From the NCBI GenBank assembly GCA_018713485.1, contig DVOQ01000018.1:1-47044 (forward strand): a stretch of 47,044 nt of DNA, given 5' to 3'. The notes under the pieces were generated by a model. That model was not told the DNA's origin and ran no database searches. It saw only the letters and a list, made by a program, of their open reading frames with translations. The position numbers and the translations under genes are program-made. Source of the stretch: Candidatus Avisuccinivibrio pullicola. GTDB taxonomy: Bacteria > Pseudomonadota > Gammaproteobacteria > Enterobacterales > Succinivibrionaceae. Of the stretch, positions 8,619 through 16,313 are shown one piece after another (position 1 is the first letter of the stretch; every line of letters starts with the position of its first letter).

Positions 8619-9038
8619 TCAGGGCTTAACCACGCCCACGGTTAACAGCAGATTGGCAAAGCGCCGGCCTTCCCCGCTGGCAATCACGAGGGTGGTGGCA
8701 GGACTTTTGACCTTGTCGTAAAAATCCCAGCGCCCGGTAAAGGTAAGAGGTACATCAGGACCTAACAGAGCTGCGTAGGCGGCCGCGGCGGTATTGTCAA
8801 AGTCCGCGGGGGCCTCCATCATCAGGGCGGATTCCACGTTGATGACGGAAAGCAGTTTTTCCAAAATCACGTCCGCGTTAAGGAGTCCCGGCGCAAGGTT
8901 CAGGTACACGACTGTGGCCTCAGGCCCCACGTTAGCTTTAAAGGCATAATTGCTGTCGGCAATCAGGATCTGCGCCTTGTGCCCGCATTTGCCGAGCTCG
9001 GAGAGCAGCTCGGGATGAATGATCGGCGTCTTGAGCAT
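8619..9038 (-). CDS. RbsD/FucU family sugar mutarotase-like protein
   Basis: A 139-residue protein aligned along its whole length with FucU/RbsD, small ring-forming enzymes that interconvert the anomers of fucose or ribose. It begins MLKTPIIHPELLSELGKCGH, and the His at about 20 corresponds to the active-site His of the family. The next block, IADSNYAF, stands where FucU has SDAHFPA, so a second His is absent and substrate preference may differ. The tail has the conserved GEGRRFANLLLTVGV. The gene follows the SDR gene by 13 bases on the same strand, so both share the promoter near 9880. With the SDR and the TRAP transporter it suggests use of a deoxysugar or sugar acid. Confidence 0.85.
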   Translation of the reverse strand: MLKTPIIHPELLSELGKCGHKAQILIADSNYAFKANVGPEATVVYLNLAPGLLNADVILEKLLSVINVESALMMEAPADFDNTAAAAYAALLGPDVPLTFTGRWDFYDKVKSPATTLVIASGEGRRFANLLLTVGVVKP

Positions 9039-9051
9039 GTTGATCTTTCCT

Positions 9052-9816
9052 TTAGGCGCGGTAGACGCCGCCGTTGATGTCGAGGGTGGCTCCGGAAATG
9101 AAGCCGCTGTACTCGGAGGCGAGGAACACGATGGCGCGGGCCACGTCCTCGGAGTTGCCGGCTCTGCCTAAGGGAATGGTCTTAATCGTGGCGTCGGCCG
9201 ATTCTTTAGTGGTGTGCACGTTATGGAAGCGGGTGCCCAGGATAAGGCCGGGGGCCACGGCGTTGACGCGGATCCCGTAGGGGCCGAGTTCGGCGGCCAG
9301 GGAACGCGACCAGGTGATGATGGCGCCCTTGGTGGTTGAATACACGAGGGAGCCGGCGTGACCTCCGCATCTGCCGGCGAGGGAGGCGAGATTGATGACG
9401 CTCGCGCCGTCCTTAGCCGCCTTTAAGTAGGGCAGGGCCGCCTGCGTGACATACATCATGCTGGTGATATTGAGATCAATGACGGTCTGCCAGAACTCAT
9501 GGGTAAGCTCGCCCAACCACTTACGGGCCACGATCCCGCCAGCGTTGTTGACTACGATGTCAAGTCCACCTAAAGCCTTAGCCGCCTCATTGACGCAGCT
9601 TACGGCCTCATCTTCTTTCATGAGATCGGCGCTTAACACCACCGCCCTGCAGCCCTTTTCCTTCGCGTAAGCCTCCAGGGCGCGGGCTCCTTCTCCGCCT
9701 ACGTGATAGTGCAGGGCAATATTGCATCCCTCATCAATCAAGGCATGGGCGGTCGCGTAGCCGATACCCTGATCGGAGCCTGAAATAAAGACGTTTTTGT
9801 TCTTAAGAGAGTTCAT
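9052..9816 (-). CDS. Short-chain dehydrogenase/reductase (SDR)
   Basis: A classical SDR of 254 residues that oxidises or reduces a hydroxyl or keto group with NAD(P). Visible motifs are the Rossmann turn SGSDQGIG (12-19), NNAG (90-93), the structural Asn (N116), the catalytic Ser in INLAS (S145) and YSTTK (Y159, K163). The sequence RVNAVAPGLI and the closing SGFISGATLDINGG are typical. The length is standard. It is the first gene of the minus-strand unit and diverges from the TRAP genes across a 244-bp regulatory region. Its place beside a FucU-like protein suggests a sugar or aldonate substrate, but the sequence does not decide which. Confidence 0.9.
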   Translation of the reverse strand: MNSLKNKNVFISGSDQGIGYATAHALIDEGCNIALHYHVGGEGARALEAYAKEKGCRAVVLSADLMKEDEAVSCVNEAAKALGGLDIVVNNAGGIVARKWLGELTHEFWQTVIDLNITSMMYVTQAALPYLKAAKDGASVINLASLAGRCGGHAGSLVYSTTKGAIITWSRSLAAELGPYGIRVNAVAPGLILGTRFHNVHTTKESADATIKTIPLGRAGNSEDVARAIVFLASEYSGFISGATLDINGGVYRA

Positions 9817-10060
9817 GGAGCATACCTCGTAATCAAGAGAATGAAATTCCTGAACGCTACTGGGTGATCTGAATTGTATTATAACTAGTAAAACGATTTA
9901 GTAGAACGTTTTACTAAATTCTGTGAGCCAGATCGAACTTTGAGGGATAGGTGCTTGAGTTGCCCTCTGGGGGTGGCTATCGTTAGTTTAACGATTTACA
10001 AAAACGTTTTACTGGGTGATCAAAGTAAAACCTTTTCCGTTTTTAATGAGGTAATGTCCT
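9817..10060. promoter_or_regulatory. Divergent promoter region with duplicated LacI-type operators
   Basis: This 244-bp region drives the SDR unit leftward and the TRAP unit rightward. It carries two 29-bp direct repeats (9887-9915 and 9985-10013; 24 of 29 positions equal; 98-bp step). Each ends in a near-palindrome centred on AACGTT; the left one (9897-9918) is a 22-bp palindrome with one mismatch pair. Within each repeat a second, weaker CG-centred half-site stands 13 bp away. The word ACTGGGTGATC also occurs twice (9859-9869 and 10011-10021). A minus-strand -10 TATAAT lies at 9878-9883, so a repressor on the left operator would cover its -35. This layout fits cooperative or looping repression by the LacI protein of 7460-8509. 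Confidence 0.75.
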
Positions 10061-11071
10061 ATGACTAAATTAACTTTCGCCAAGACCTTTAAGGCCATGG
10101 CCGCGGCTTTAGCCGTAACTCTCGCCGCAGGCGGCGTGACCGAGGCCCAGGCAGCCTACAATATGCGTGTTTACTCGTCACTGCCAGGTGACGAGCAGAG
10201 CTCGCACTATGTCTGGTTTAAGCACTTTGAGGAAAGCCTCAAGGCTAAGGCCGGCGATGAGATTAAGCTGCATTATTTCCCCAACGGCATGTTAGGCAAG
10301 GAGGCTGACGCCTGTCAGCAGGTGAAGATGGGGGCCATTCAGCTCATGATCTCCGGTACTTCCATCTGGGCCACCCTCGTACCTGAGATCGGCGTTCTCG
10401 ATCTGGGCTATCTGTTTAACAATTTTGATGAGGTCGGCGCCGCTTTAGACGGCAAGGCCGGCGAGAAATTAGGCTCCATGCTGCAGAAGAAGGCAGGCGT
10501 GGCCGTGCTCGGTTTTGGCTATAACTTAGGTGCGCGCAATATCTACACCAAGAAGGAAATCAAGACCCCCGAGGATCTGAAGAACGTCAAGATCCGCGTG
10601 CTGCCGGTGCCTACCTTTATCGCCACCTTTGAAGCCATGGGCGCCGTGCCCATTCCGATGCCGGGCGGTGAGGTTTATTCCAGCCTGCAGATGGGGGTTA
10701 TCGACGGCGTGGAGCACGATGCCCCGACGGTTCTCTCGAGCAAGTACTACGAGCAGGCTAAATTTGGCTACCGCACGCACCATGTCTTCAATCCCATCGT
10801 GGCGGTGATGAATCAGAACCTGCTCAACACCTTACCCGATAACCTCAAGACGGCCGTGATGGAAGCTGCCCGTGAGGCGACTGCCGCCGAGCGCGCCACC
10901 GCTGTGGAAGCCGAGGCCAAGGCCTTTGAGGCCTTAGAGGCGCAGGGCGTGAAGTTCACGGAGTGTCCTGACGGTACCTTCACCGAGGCCGTGAAGCCGG
11001 TCTGGGAGGATTTCATCGCCAAATATCCTGACACTAAGGAAATTCTCGATTCCATTGTCAGCGCTCAGTAA
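10061..11071 (+). CDS. TRAP transporter solute-binding protein (DctP family)
   Basis: A 336-residue periplasmic binding protein that captures an organic acid or sugar acid and hands it to the membrane permease. An N-terminal signal peptide runs to about residue 31 (Lys-rich start, Ala/Leu core, cleavage near AQA-AY). The mature part has the DctP-family block KIRVLPVPTF with the carboxylate-clamping Arg (about R179), followed by EAMGAVPIPMPGGEVYSSLQ and IDGVEH. Binding of a carboxylate is therefore likely. GAGGT precedes the ATG. It is the first gene of the plus-strand unit and 32 bases before the permease gene. Confidence 0.93.
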   Translation: MTKLTFAKTFKAMAAALAVTLAAGGVTEAQAAYNMRVYSSLPGDEQSSHYVWFKHFEESLKAKAGDEIKLHYFPNGMLGKEADACQQVKMGAIQLMISGTSIWATLVPEIGVLDLGYLFNNFDEVGAALDGKAGEKLGSMLQKKAGVAVLGFGYNLGARNIYTKKEIKTPEDLKNVKIRVLPVPTFIATFEAMGAVPIPMPGGEVYSSLQMGVIDGVEHDAPTVLSSKYYEQAKFGYRTHHVFNPIVAVMNQNLLNTLPDNLKTAVMEAAREATAAERATAVEAEAKAFEALEAQGVKFTECPDGTFTEAVKPVWEDFIAKYPDTKEILDSIVSAQ

Positions 11072-11103
11072 GCGGCTCCTGAATTCTAAGAGAGGTTAAA
11101 ACC

Positions 11104-12975
11104 GTGAATATGAACAGTACTGGCGGACAGGTGATCGACAGAATCCCCGCGCTCGCCTCCTTAAGCGCGTTTCTGACTAAAGTAACCGGCGTGTTAGGCG
11201 GTCTGGCGCTGTTTGTCAACGTCATCGTGGTGTTCTTATCCGTGATCGCCCGTTACGCCTTCCACTCTCCTATTGAGTGGGCCGAGGAGGTAGCCCGCGC
11301 CCTGATGATCACCCTGGTGTTCTTCGGTGTCGCTACCGCGGCAGGACATGGCTCCAATACCGGCATTGATATCTTTGTTCACTATCTTCCGGAAAAGCTG
11401 CGCGGCTACGTAGTGCATCTGACCAAATGGGCCATGGCCTTCGTGGCCCTCGGCCTGACCCGCGCGAGCTTTGATCTGGTGAACATGTCCTTAAGCCAGA
11501 CCTCGGAAAACGGTATGCCCCTGGCGCTGTTCCATATTCCGGTTTTTATCGGCTCGGCCGTGATGGCGGTGAATGCCCTGACCTTTGCGCTGCGTGAGCA
11601 GGGCAGGCTCGTATTCAGATCGCTTATCGTTTTCGCGGGAATCTTTGTCATTGCCTATGGCTTTTACAGGGCCCTGCCTGACTTTATGCTCCTTCCTGCG
11701 GTGCTGATGCTCATCTGCTTCGTGGTGGGTATCCTCGCGGGTATGCCGATTGCCTTTACCCTGGCACTCTCGGCGATGGTATTTTTCATCTCCAATCCCA
11801 CGCTGCCCTTCGTGTTTTTCGCGCAGCAGGTGTCAGCTGGCGTCGATCATTTCGTGCTGCTGGCCATTCCCTTCTTCCTCCTCGCGGGCGGCGCCATGGA
11901 GATCAACGGCATGTCTCCGCGTCTCGTGGAGTTCATCGTGCGCGTCATGGGCAGGTTTAAGGGCGGTCTTAACATGACCACCATTCTGACCATGGCTTTC
12001 TTCTCGGGTATCTCCGGCTCCAAGACCGCTGACGTGGCAGCCGTGGGCGGCGTGCTGATGCCGGCCGTCAAGCGCACTAAGCAGAGCTCTGAGGATGCCG
12101 CGGGCGTCTTCGCTTCCTCGGCAGTGATGGCAGAGGCCATTCCTCCCTGCGTCAATCTCATCGTGATGGGCTTTGTCGCCAATATTTCCATCGGCGCGCT
12201 CTTCATCGCGGGTATTATTCCTGCCGCCTTCATTCTCGTGCTCCTGCTTATCACCGCTTATTTCTGCGGTACCCGCATCAATATCAAGGACGCCTATCCG
12301 GTGCTGATGCCCAGAAAGCAGCTCTTCCTTGGTGCTGCGGTGGGCATTATCATGATCGTGATGATTGGCCGCGGCGTCGTCGCCGGTATCGCCACTTCCA
12401 CGGAGATTTCGGCCTTCGCCGTGGTCTACGCTCTGGTGGTGGGGCGTCTGGTCTTCCGCGAGCTGACCTTAAAGGCCACGGTAGAGCTCTTCATTAAGAT
12501 GTCCGCGATGTCCGGCACGCTGCTCTTCATCGTGGCGGCGGCGCAGTCCCTGTCCTACGCGCTGACCATTGAGATGATCCCGCAGTACTGCGCGCAGTTC
12601 GTTGCAGAAATCGGCAGTACTTATGGCAGCTGGCTGTTTCTCGTGCTCTCGGTGGTGGTGCTGGTGATTTTCGGTTCGGTGCTTGAAGGCGCTCCGGCCC
12701 TCATCATCTTCGCCCCCATCCTCGTGCCGATTGCCATTCAGTTAGGTTACGATCCCCTGCAATACGGCGTTCTCATGGTGTTATCCATGGGCTTTGGCCT
12801 CTTCAGCGCCCCCGTGGGCCAGGGTATGTACGTGACCTGCATGATCTGTGACGTGGACATGAAGAACGTCATCCGTCCCATGCTCAAATATCAGGCGGTC
12901 GTGATGGCGGGTATTCTGTGCATCGCCTTCTTCCCCGTGATTACCACTTACCTGCCCCGCGCTTTAGGGTACTAG
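11104..12975 (+). CDS. Fused TRAP transporter permease (DctQ-DctM)
   Basis: One 623-residue membrane protein joins the small (DctQ) and large (DctM) TRAP subunits. Residues about 15-190 carry four membrane spans and the DctQ motif EWAEEVARAL. From about 195 the DctM part begins with AGMPIAFTLALS and continues with many spans and the conserved GISGSKTADVAAVGGVLMPA motif, ending near EGAPALIIFAPIL and a last span. It imports the DctP ligand with Na+ or H+. The start is GTG at 11104 behind AGAGAGG; an ATG two codons on is an alternative. The gene ends the unit, with a terminator at 13017. Confidence 0.93.
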   Translation: MNMNSTGGQVIDRIPALASLSAFLTKVTGVLGGLALFVNVIVVFLSVIARYAFHSPIEWAEEVARALMITLVFFGVATAAGHGSNTGIDIFVHYLPEKLRGYVVHLTKWAMAFVALGLTRASFDLVNMSLSQTSENGMPLALFHIPVFIGSAVMAVNALTFALREQGRLVFRSLIVFAGIFVIAYGFYRALPDFMLLPAVLMLICFVVGILAGMPIAFTLALSAMVFFISNPTLPFVFFAQQVSAGVDHFVLLAIPFFLLAGGAMEINGMSPRLVEFIVRVMGRFKGGLNMTTILTMAFFSGISGSKTADVAAVGGVLMPAVKRTKQSSEDAAGVFASSAVMAEAIPPCVNLIVMGFVANISIGALFIAGIIPAAFILVLLLITAYFCGTRINIKDAYPVLMPRKQLFLGAAVGIIMIVMIGRGVVAGIATSTEISAFAVVYALVVGRLVFRELTLKATVELFIKMSAMSGTLLFIVAAAQSLSYALTIEMIPQYCAQFVAEIGSTYGSWLFLVLSVVVLVIFGSVLEGAPALIIFAPILVPIAIQLGYDPLQYGVLMVLSMGFGLFSAPVGQGMYVTCMICDVDMKNVIRPMLKYQAVVMAGILCIAFFPVITTYLPRALGY

Positions 12976-13016
12976 ACGTGAAGCGCTAATCAGTTGCAAC
13001 CTTAAACATAACCTCG

Positions 13017-13046
13017 CGGCACCTTAACGGGTGCCGTATTTGTTTT
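13017..13046 (+). terminator. Terminator of the TRAP unit
   Basis: A 7-bp GC-rich stem (13017-13023 with 13030-13036) is followed by TATTTGTTTT. It lies about 40 bases after the permease stop. Confidence 0.75.
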
Positions 13047-13195
13047 GGGAGGAGAGGCACGGGATTGAGGAAGGCGTTCTCATGGGGAAAGGAACGTCCG
13101 CAGCGTGTGTCTTTAAGACGGCCTGAGAACAGGCAGAGGCGGTTAAGACGCAAAGGGAGGGCCGCGGCCCTCCCTCCTGTAATGGTTAAGGTCTT
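13047..13195. other. Converging intergenic region
   Basis: Nothing gene-like is visible between the TRAP terminator and the end of pyrI. A GGAGGGCCGCGGCCCTCC palindrome near 13155-13172 probably forms the terminator stem for pyrI on the minus strand, though the following T-tract is poor. Confidence 0.5.
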
Positions 13196-13690
13196 TTAGG
13201 GCTCAAGGCCGTTGTTCTTTAAGACCACCTCACGCGAGAAGACGCGCTCGCAGTAGTGGCAGCGCATCATCACCTCGCCCTTGTCCGTGACGAAGATGCG
13301 GAAGCGCGGCGTGGCGGCTTTCTCGACATGGGTGATGCAGTTGCTGTTCGGGCACTCGAAGGCACCTACGCTCTCGGGCGGTAAACGCAGATGGTACTTG
13401 TCAATCACCTTGTAGTTGGAGATGACGTTAATCGTGGCGTTAGGCGCGAGAATGGCTAACTGCTCGGTCTCGGAGGGGGAGAAGGTTACGTCGGAGATCT
13501 TGATGATGTCCTTGGAACCTAACTCGCCCGAACGCAGGTTAAAGCCCACCGTGATGTGATTGTGACGCCCGAGGAACTTAAAGAGGCGCAGGATGTTCAT
13601 GGCCTGACCGGGGGCGATGTGATCGATGACGGTGCCGTTGGCAATGGCCTCAACGAGGAGCTTGTCTTTGGAAATCTGAGTATCGGACAT
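13196..13690 (-). CDS. pyrI: Aspartate carbamoyltransferase regulatory chain
   Basis: A 164-residue regulatory subunit of the ATCase holoenzyme in pyrimidine synthesis; it binds CTP/ATP and joins catalytic trimers. The N-terminal allosteric domain has IAPGQAMNILRLF. The C-terminal zinc domain shows the four ligand cysteines C113, C118, C144 and C147 (ECPNSNC...RCHYC) with the same spacing as E. coli. The AAGGAG sits inside the last codons of pyrB and the ATG is two bases after the pyrB stop, so the subunits are translationally coupled. Confidence 0.96.
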   Translation of the reverse strand: MSDTQISKDKLLVEAIANGTVIDHIAPGQAMNILRLFKFLGRHNHITVGFNLRSGELGSKDIIKISDVTFSPSETEQLAILAPNATINVISNYKVIDKYHLRLPPESVGAFECPNSNCITHVEKAATPRFRIFVTDKGEVMMRCHYCERVFSREVVLKNNGLEP

Positions 13691-13692
13691 GA

Positions 13693-14616
13693 TTAAATCT
13701 CCTTGTTAAGAACCAGTGAGAGCAGGGCCTGACGGGCGTACACGCCGTTAGCGGCCTGCTTGAAGTAGTAAGCGTGCGGAGTCGCGTCCACCTCGAGGGT
13801 GATCTCGTCAATGCGCGGGAGCGGGTGGAGGATCTTCATATTGGATCTGGCCTCGGTGAGCATGTCCGGGGTCAGAATGTACTTGGAGCGCAGGTGCTGA
13901 TACTCAGTCTCGTCAAAACGCTCTTTCTGCACGCGGGTCATGTAGAGGATATCCACCTTGGGCATGACCTCCTCAATGGTCTGATGCACCGAGTATTCGA
14001 TGCCGCGGGCTTTAAGGGTATCGAGGATATAAGCGGGCATCGCCAGAGATTCAGGGGAGACTAAGTAAATGCGGGCGTTGTAATGGCACAGGGCCTCGGC
14101 AAGCGAGTGCACGGTGCGGCCGTACTTTAAGTCACCCACGAAGGCGATGGAGATGTCCGACAGTCTGCCCTGGGTCTCGTAAATGGTGAAGAGATCGAGC
14201 AGGGTCTGCGAGGGGTGCTGATTGGCTCCGTCTCCGGCGTTGATGACCGGTACGGGAGAAATGTCGGCTGCGAGGCGGGCGGCACCTTCCATGTGATGCC
14301 TCATCACCAGGGCGTCGGTATAGGAGGTGATGATGCGGATGGAATCAGCGAGGGTTTCGCCTTTCTTACCTAAAGAAGTGTTGGAGGCGTCGGCAAAGCC
14401 GATGACCTCGCCGCCTAAGCGGTGAATGGCGGTTTCAAAGGAGAGGCGGGTACGGGTCGAGCCTTCAAAGAAGGTCACGCCGATGAGCTTGCCCTTGAGC
14501 AGATCATTGCGCGGATGCTCTTTGAGCTGACGGGCGGTTTTTAAGATGAGCTCAATGTGCTCGCGGCTGAACTCCGAGATGGAGATGATATCCTTTTGGA
14601 AGAGAGGATTGGTCAT
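13693..14616 (-). CDS. pyrB: Aspartate carbamoyltransferase catalytic chain
   Basis: The 307-residue catalytic subunit transfers carbamoyl phosphate to aspartate, the first committed step of UMP synthesis. Visible motifs are STRTRLSFE (from about S53) for phosphate binding, the mobile-loop segment near [21 protein letters not shown], and the C-terminal HPLPRIDEI. Length and pairing with pyrI match the enteric class B enzyme. It lies behind a TATAAT promoter and a leader of about 100 nt. Confidence 0.97.
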   Translation of the reverse strand: MTNPLFQKDIISISEFSREHIELILKTARQLKEHPRNDLLKGKLIGVTFFEGSTRTRLSFETAIHRLGGEVIGFADASNTSLGKKGETLADSIRIITSYTDALVMRHHMEGAARLAADISPVPVINAGDGANQHPSQTLLDLFTIYETQGRLSDISIAFVGDLKYGRTVHSLAEALCHYNARIYLVSPESLAMPAYILDTLKARGIEYSVHQTIEEVMPKVDILYMTRVQKERFDETEYQHLRSKYILTPDMLTEARSNMKILHPLPRIDEITLEVDATPHAYYFKQAANGVYARQALLSLVLNKEI

Positions 14617-14754
14617 TGTGGTTCTGTCCCTCTTGTAAGACCTTAACTTGAGGAGTCAGTGCAAGGGAGGCATCATGAGAAGGGCTTTTCAGGACGCTCA
14701 ATTTGCAAAGGCTCCTGAAAGCTTCATTATACACACCTCAGTCGGTATTTGCAT
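14617..14754 (-). promoter_or_regulatory. pyrB promoter and leader hairpin
   Basis: On the minus strand a perfect -10 TATAAT (14726-14731) is preceded after 17 bp by ATGCAA (14749-14754). The first transcribed bases contain one arm of an 8-bp inverted repeat (14713-14720 with 14687-14694, 18-nt loop). Enteric pyrBI operons use leader control by UTP, so this hairpin may be regulatory, but no U-run or long leader peptide is seen. Confidence 0.55.
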
Positions 14755-14850
14755 CCCCGCCGTGCAGAACTCTTGCCTTAAAATCAAGCCTTTGCCCGAG
14801 GTGAGTAAGGCGCTATGCCCGGAGCCGTGAAAAAAGATTGCAAAAAAGAC

Positions 14851-14879
14851 TTTACAAAGCAGATGCTTTCGGGCAAAAT
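14851..14879 (+). promoter_or_regulatory. Promoter of tRNA-Trp
   Basis: A -35 TTTACA (14851-14856), a 17-bp spacer and a -10 CAAAAT (14874-14879) are followed by the GC-rich discriminator GTGCGCC typical of stringently controlled stable-RNA genes. The mature tRNA starts 15 bases after the -10 box. Confidence 0.65.
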
Positions 14880-14893
14880 GTGCGCCGTCTTGC

Positions 14894-14969
14894 AGGAGCA
14901 TAGTTCTAATGGTAGAACAGCGGTCTCCAAAACCGACGGTTGAGGGTTCGAGTCCTTCTGCTCCTGCCA
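14894..14969 (+). tRNA. tRNA-Trp (anticodon CCA)
   Basis: A 76-nt cloverleaf with encoded CCA. The 7-bp acceptor stem pairs 14894-14900 with 14959-14965; the discriminator is G14966. The D-loop has GG, the T-loop is TTCGAGT, and the anticodon loop CTCCAAA gives CCA at 14927-14929, the E. coli tRNA-Trp pattern. The first pair of the anticodon stem is a G-A mismatch. It stands 33 bases upstream of the holD-like gene. Confidence 0.96.
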
Positions 14970-15002
14970 CTTCATGACACCATCCTTTAAGGGTCTTCTT
15001 CT

Positions 15003-15545
15003 ATGACCTTTCAAACCACCGAGACTGTCTGGAAACTGCGCGCCGGCGTGGTCATGCCTTTTGCGCCGCAGGATCTCTCTGTTTCCGAAGCTGCCGCACC
15101 TAAGTCCGTCCCGTCACCGGCACAGGCGCCGCAGAGCTCAGCCGTACCTCCCGTGCCCTCAGGCAGCGCGACGCTGCAGGCCGTGCCTTCTCTGAGAGGG
15201 GCCGAAGGATTAAGTGCCGCTGCGGAAAACCGTTCCGCAGTCAGCGCCGCCAGGGTTACGGTAAAGAGCGCGGCCTCAGCTCCGCTGCCGCTGCGCAAGG
15301 AGGCGGATCTTTACTTAGCCCCCGAGATTAAGGTGGATTTCCTCTACTCCCTCATCTCCTTCCTTATCTCCAGGGGACTTACCGTGGGACGTTTTGACAG
15401 CGCGCATGCCTTTAAGCCAGGCGACGTGGTGCTGTTAGCCGCGGGACAGCAGGCTCCTGAGGGAACGCACGCCCATACGGTAGGGGAAAAACGTCCTTTG
15501 TGGGAGTTTTTAAAACGGGAATTTGCCGAGGCGGTAAAGGCATGA
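15003..15545 (+). CDS. Candidate DNA polymerase III psi subunit (HolD-like)
   Basis: A 180-residue protein that overlaps rimI by four bases, the place holD occupies in enterics. HolD (psi) binds HolC and the clamp loader. The N terminus has VWKLRAG (E. coli psi has WSLRRP near its start). A low-complexity stretch rich in Ala, Pro and Ser fills residues about 25-95. The C-terminal half has DFLYSLISFLISRGL, GDVVLLAAG and ends with RPLWEFLKREFAE, which resembles the ALWQQICTYE end of psi. Similarity is weak and the linker is unusual, so position is the main argument. Confidence 0.5.
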   Translation: MTFQTTETVWKLRAGVVMPFAPQDLSVSEAAAPKSVPSPAQAPQSSAVPPVPSGSATLQAVPSLRGAEGLSAAAENRSAVSAARVTVKSAASAPLPLRKEADLYLAPEIKVDFLYSLISFLISRGLTVGRFDSAHAFKPGDVVLLAAGQQAPEGTHAHTVGEKRPLWEFLKREFAEAVKA

Positions 15546-16105
15546 GAGTTACGGATGCGAGGCTTACTCAGGTGTGCGTCAAGACGCTTCGTCAGGGAAC
15601 GCGCGAGCTTATCGATCGCCTGTATGCCATCGAGGTTTCGGCTCACGCCCATCCCTGGACGTGGGATAACATTCACTCCTGCTTTGAGGAAAACTATTCC
15701 TGCCTCAATACCGGAGTGTTCGCAGGTAAGACCTTAATGGGCTATGCCGCGGTCTCCATCGTTTATGACGAGGCCGAACTGTGGACCATCGGCGTGGCCC
15801 GCGCCTATCAGGGCCATGGCTACGGCAGGCTGCTCCTTGAGGGCTCGCTCGCTCTGGCCACGCTCTGTCAGGCTAAGCGCTGTTTTCTGGAAGTGCGTGA
15901 GAGTAACCGTGTCGCCATCGCCCTTTACGAAAGTCACGGTTTTAAGCGCGCGGGCGTGCGCAAGAACTATTATGAGCCTTATGGAGATCATCCCGCCGAG
16001 AACGCCCTGACCATGTCTCTGGATCTTGAGAGCTCCCGCTACGCCCATTTAAACCTCGAAGGCGAGGTTTCCGAGTTAGCCCGCTATCTTCGGGCTCTGC
16101 CTTAA
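15542..16105 (+). CDS. rimI: Ribosomal protein S18 alanine N-acetyltransferase
   Basis: A GNAT enzyme that acetylates the N-terminal Ala of ribosomal protein S18. From the ATG at 15542 it has 187 residues. The start overlaps the stop of the holD-like gene (ATGA), which is why I prefer it to an in-frame ATG at 15500. Motifs are HPWTWDNIHSCF, the acetyl-CoA loop AYQGHGYGRLLLE, LEVRESNRVAIALYESHGF and GVRKNYY, all typical of RimI. About 30 residues at the C terminus exceed the E. coli protein. Confidence 0.92.
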   Translation: MRVTDARLTQVCVKTLRQGTRELIDRLYAIEVSAHAHPWTWDNIHSCFEENYSCLNTGVFAGKTLMGYAAVSIVYDEAELWTIGVARAYQGHGYGRLLLEGSLALATLCQAKRCFLEVRESNRVAIALYESHGFKRAGVRKNYYEPYGDHPAENALTMSLDLESSRYAHLNLEGEVSELARYLRALP

Positions 16106-16313
16106 GCCAGCTGCCGGTCCTTTTCAGGAAAGCGTTTACATTTTTAGGTGGACAGGCCCTGCTGCCGGGGACTTTTTGCATGCGCAAAATGCGAGGCAAC
16201 CTGCAAAAATAAAGCGCACTCCCTTACCTTTTTAAGGTGAGGCCCTATAATGAGCCTTTGTAAATGAACACGTGAGTGTTAAACCCATCGTTTAAAACGT
16301 ATAGGAAAAAGCC
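16106..16313. promoter_or_regulatory. pntA promoter region
   Basis: A perfect -10 TATAAT lies at 16246-16251, about 60 bases before the pntA start. No good -35 stands at 17 bp; a CCTTACCTTTTTAAGGTGAGG-like inverted repeat (about 16222-16242) occupies that place and could bind a regulator. A TTTTGC/GCAAAA inverted repeat is found near 16174-16190. Nothing else is seen. Confidence 0.5.

Noticed and set aside
11847-12254. 135-codon open frame opposite the TRAP permease
   Set aside because: Met/Ala/Pro-rich antisense shadow of a strongly conserved membrane protein.
14552-14734. 60-codon frame as a pyrL-like leader peptide
   Set aside because: Its ATG overlaps the -10 box TATAAT, so it would not be in the transcript, and it runs into pyrB in another frame.
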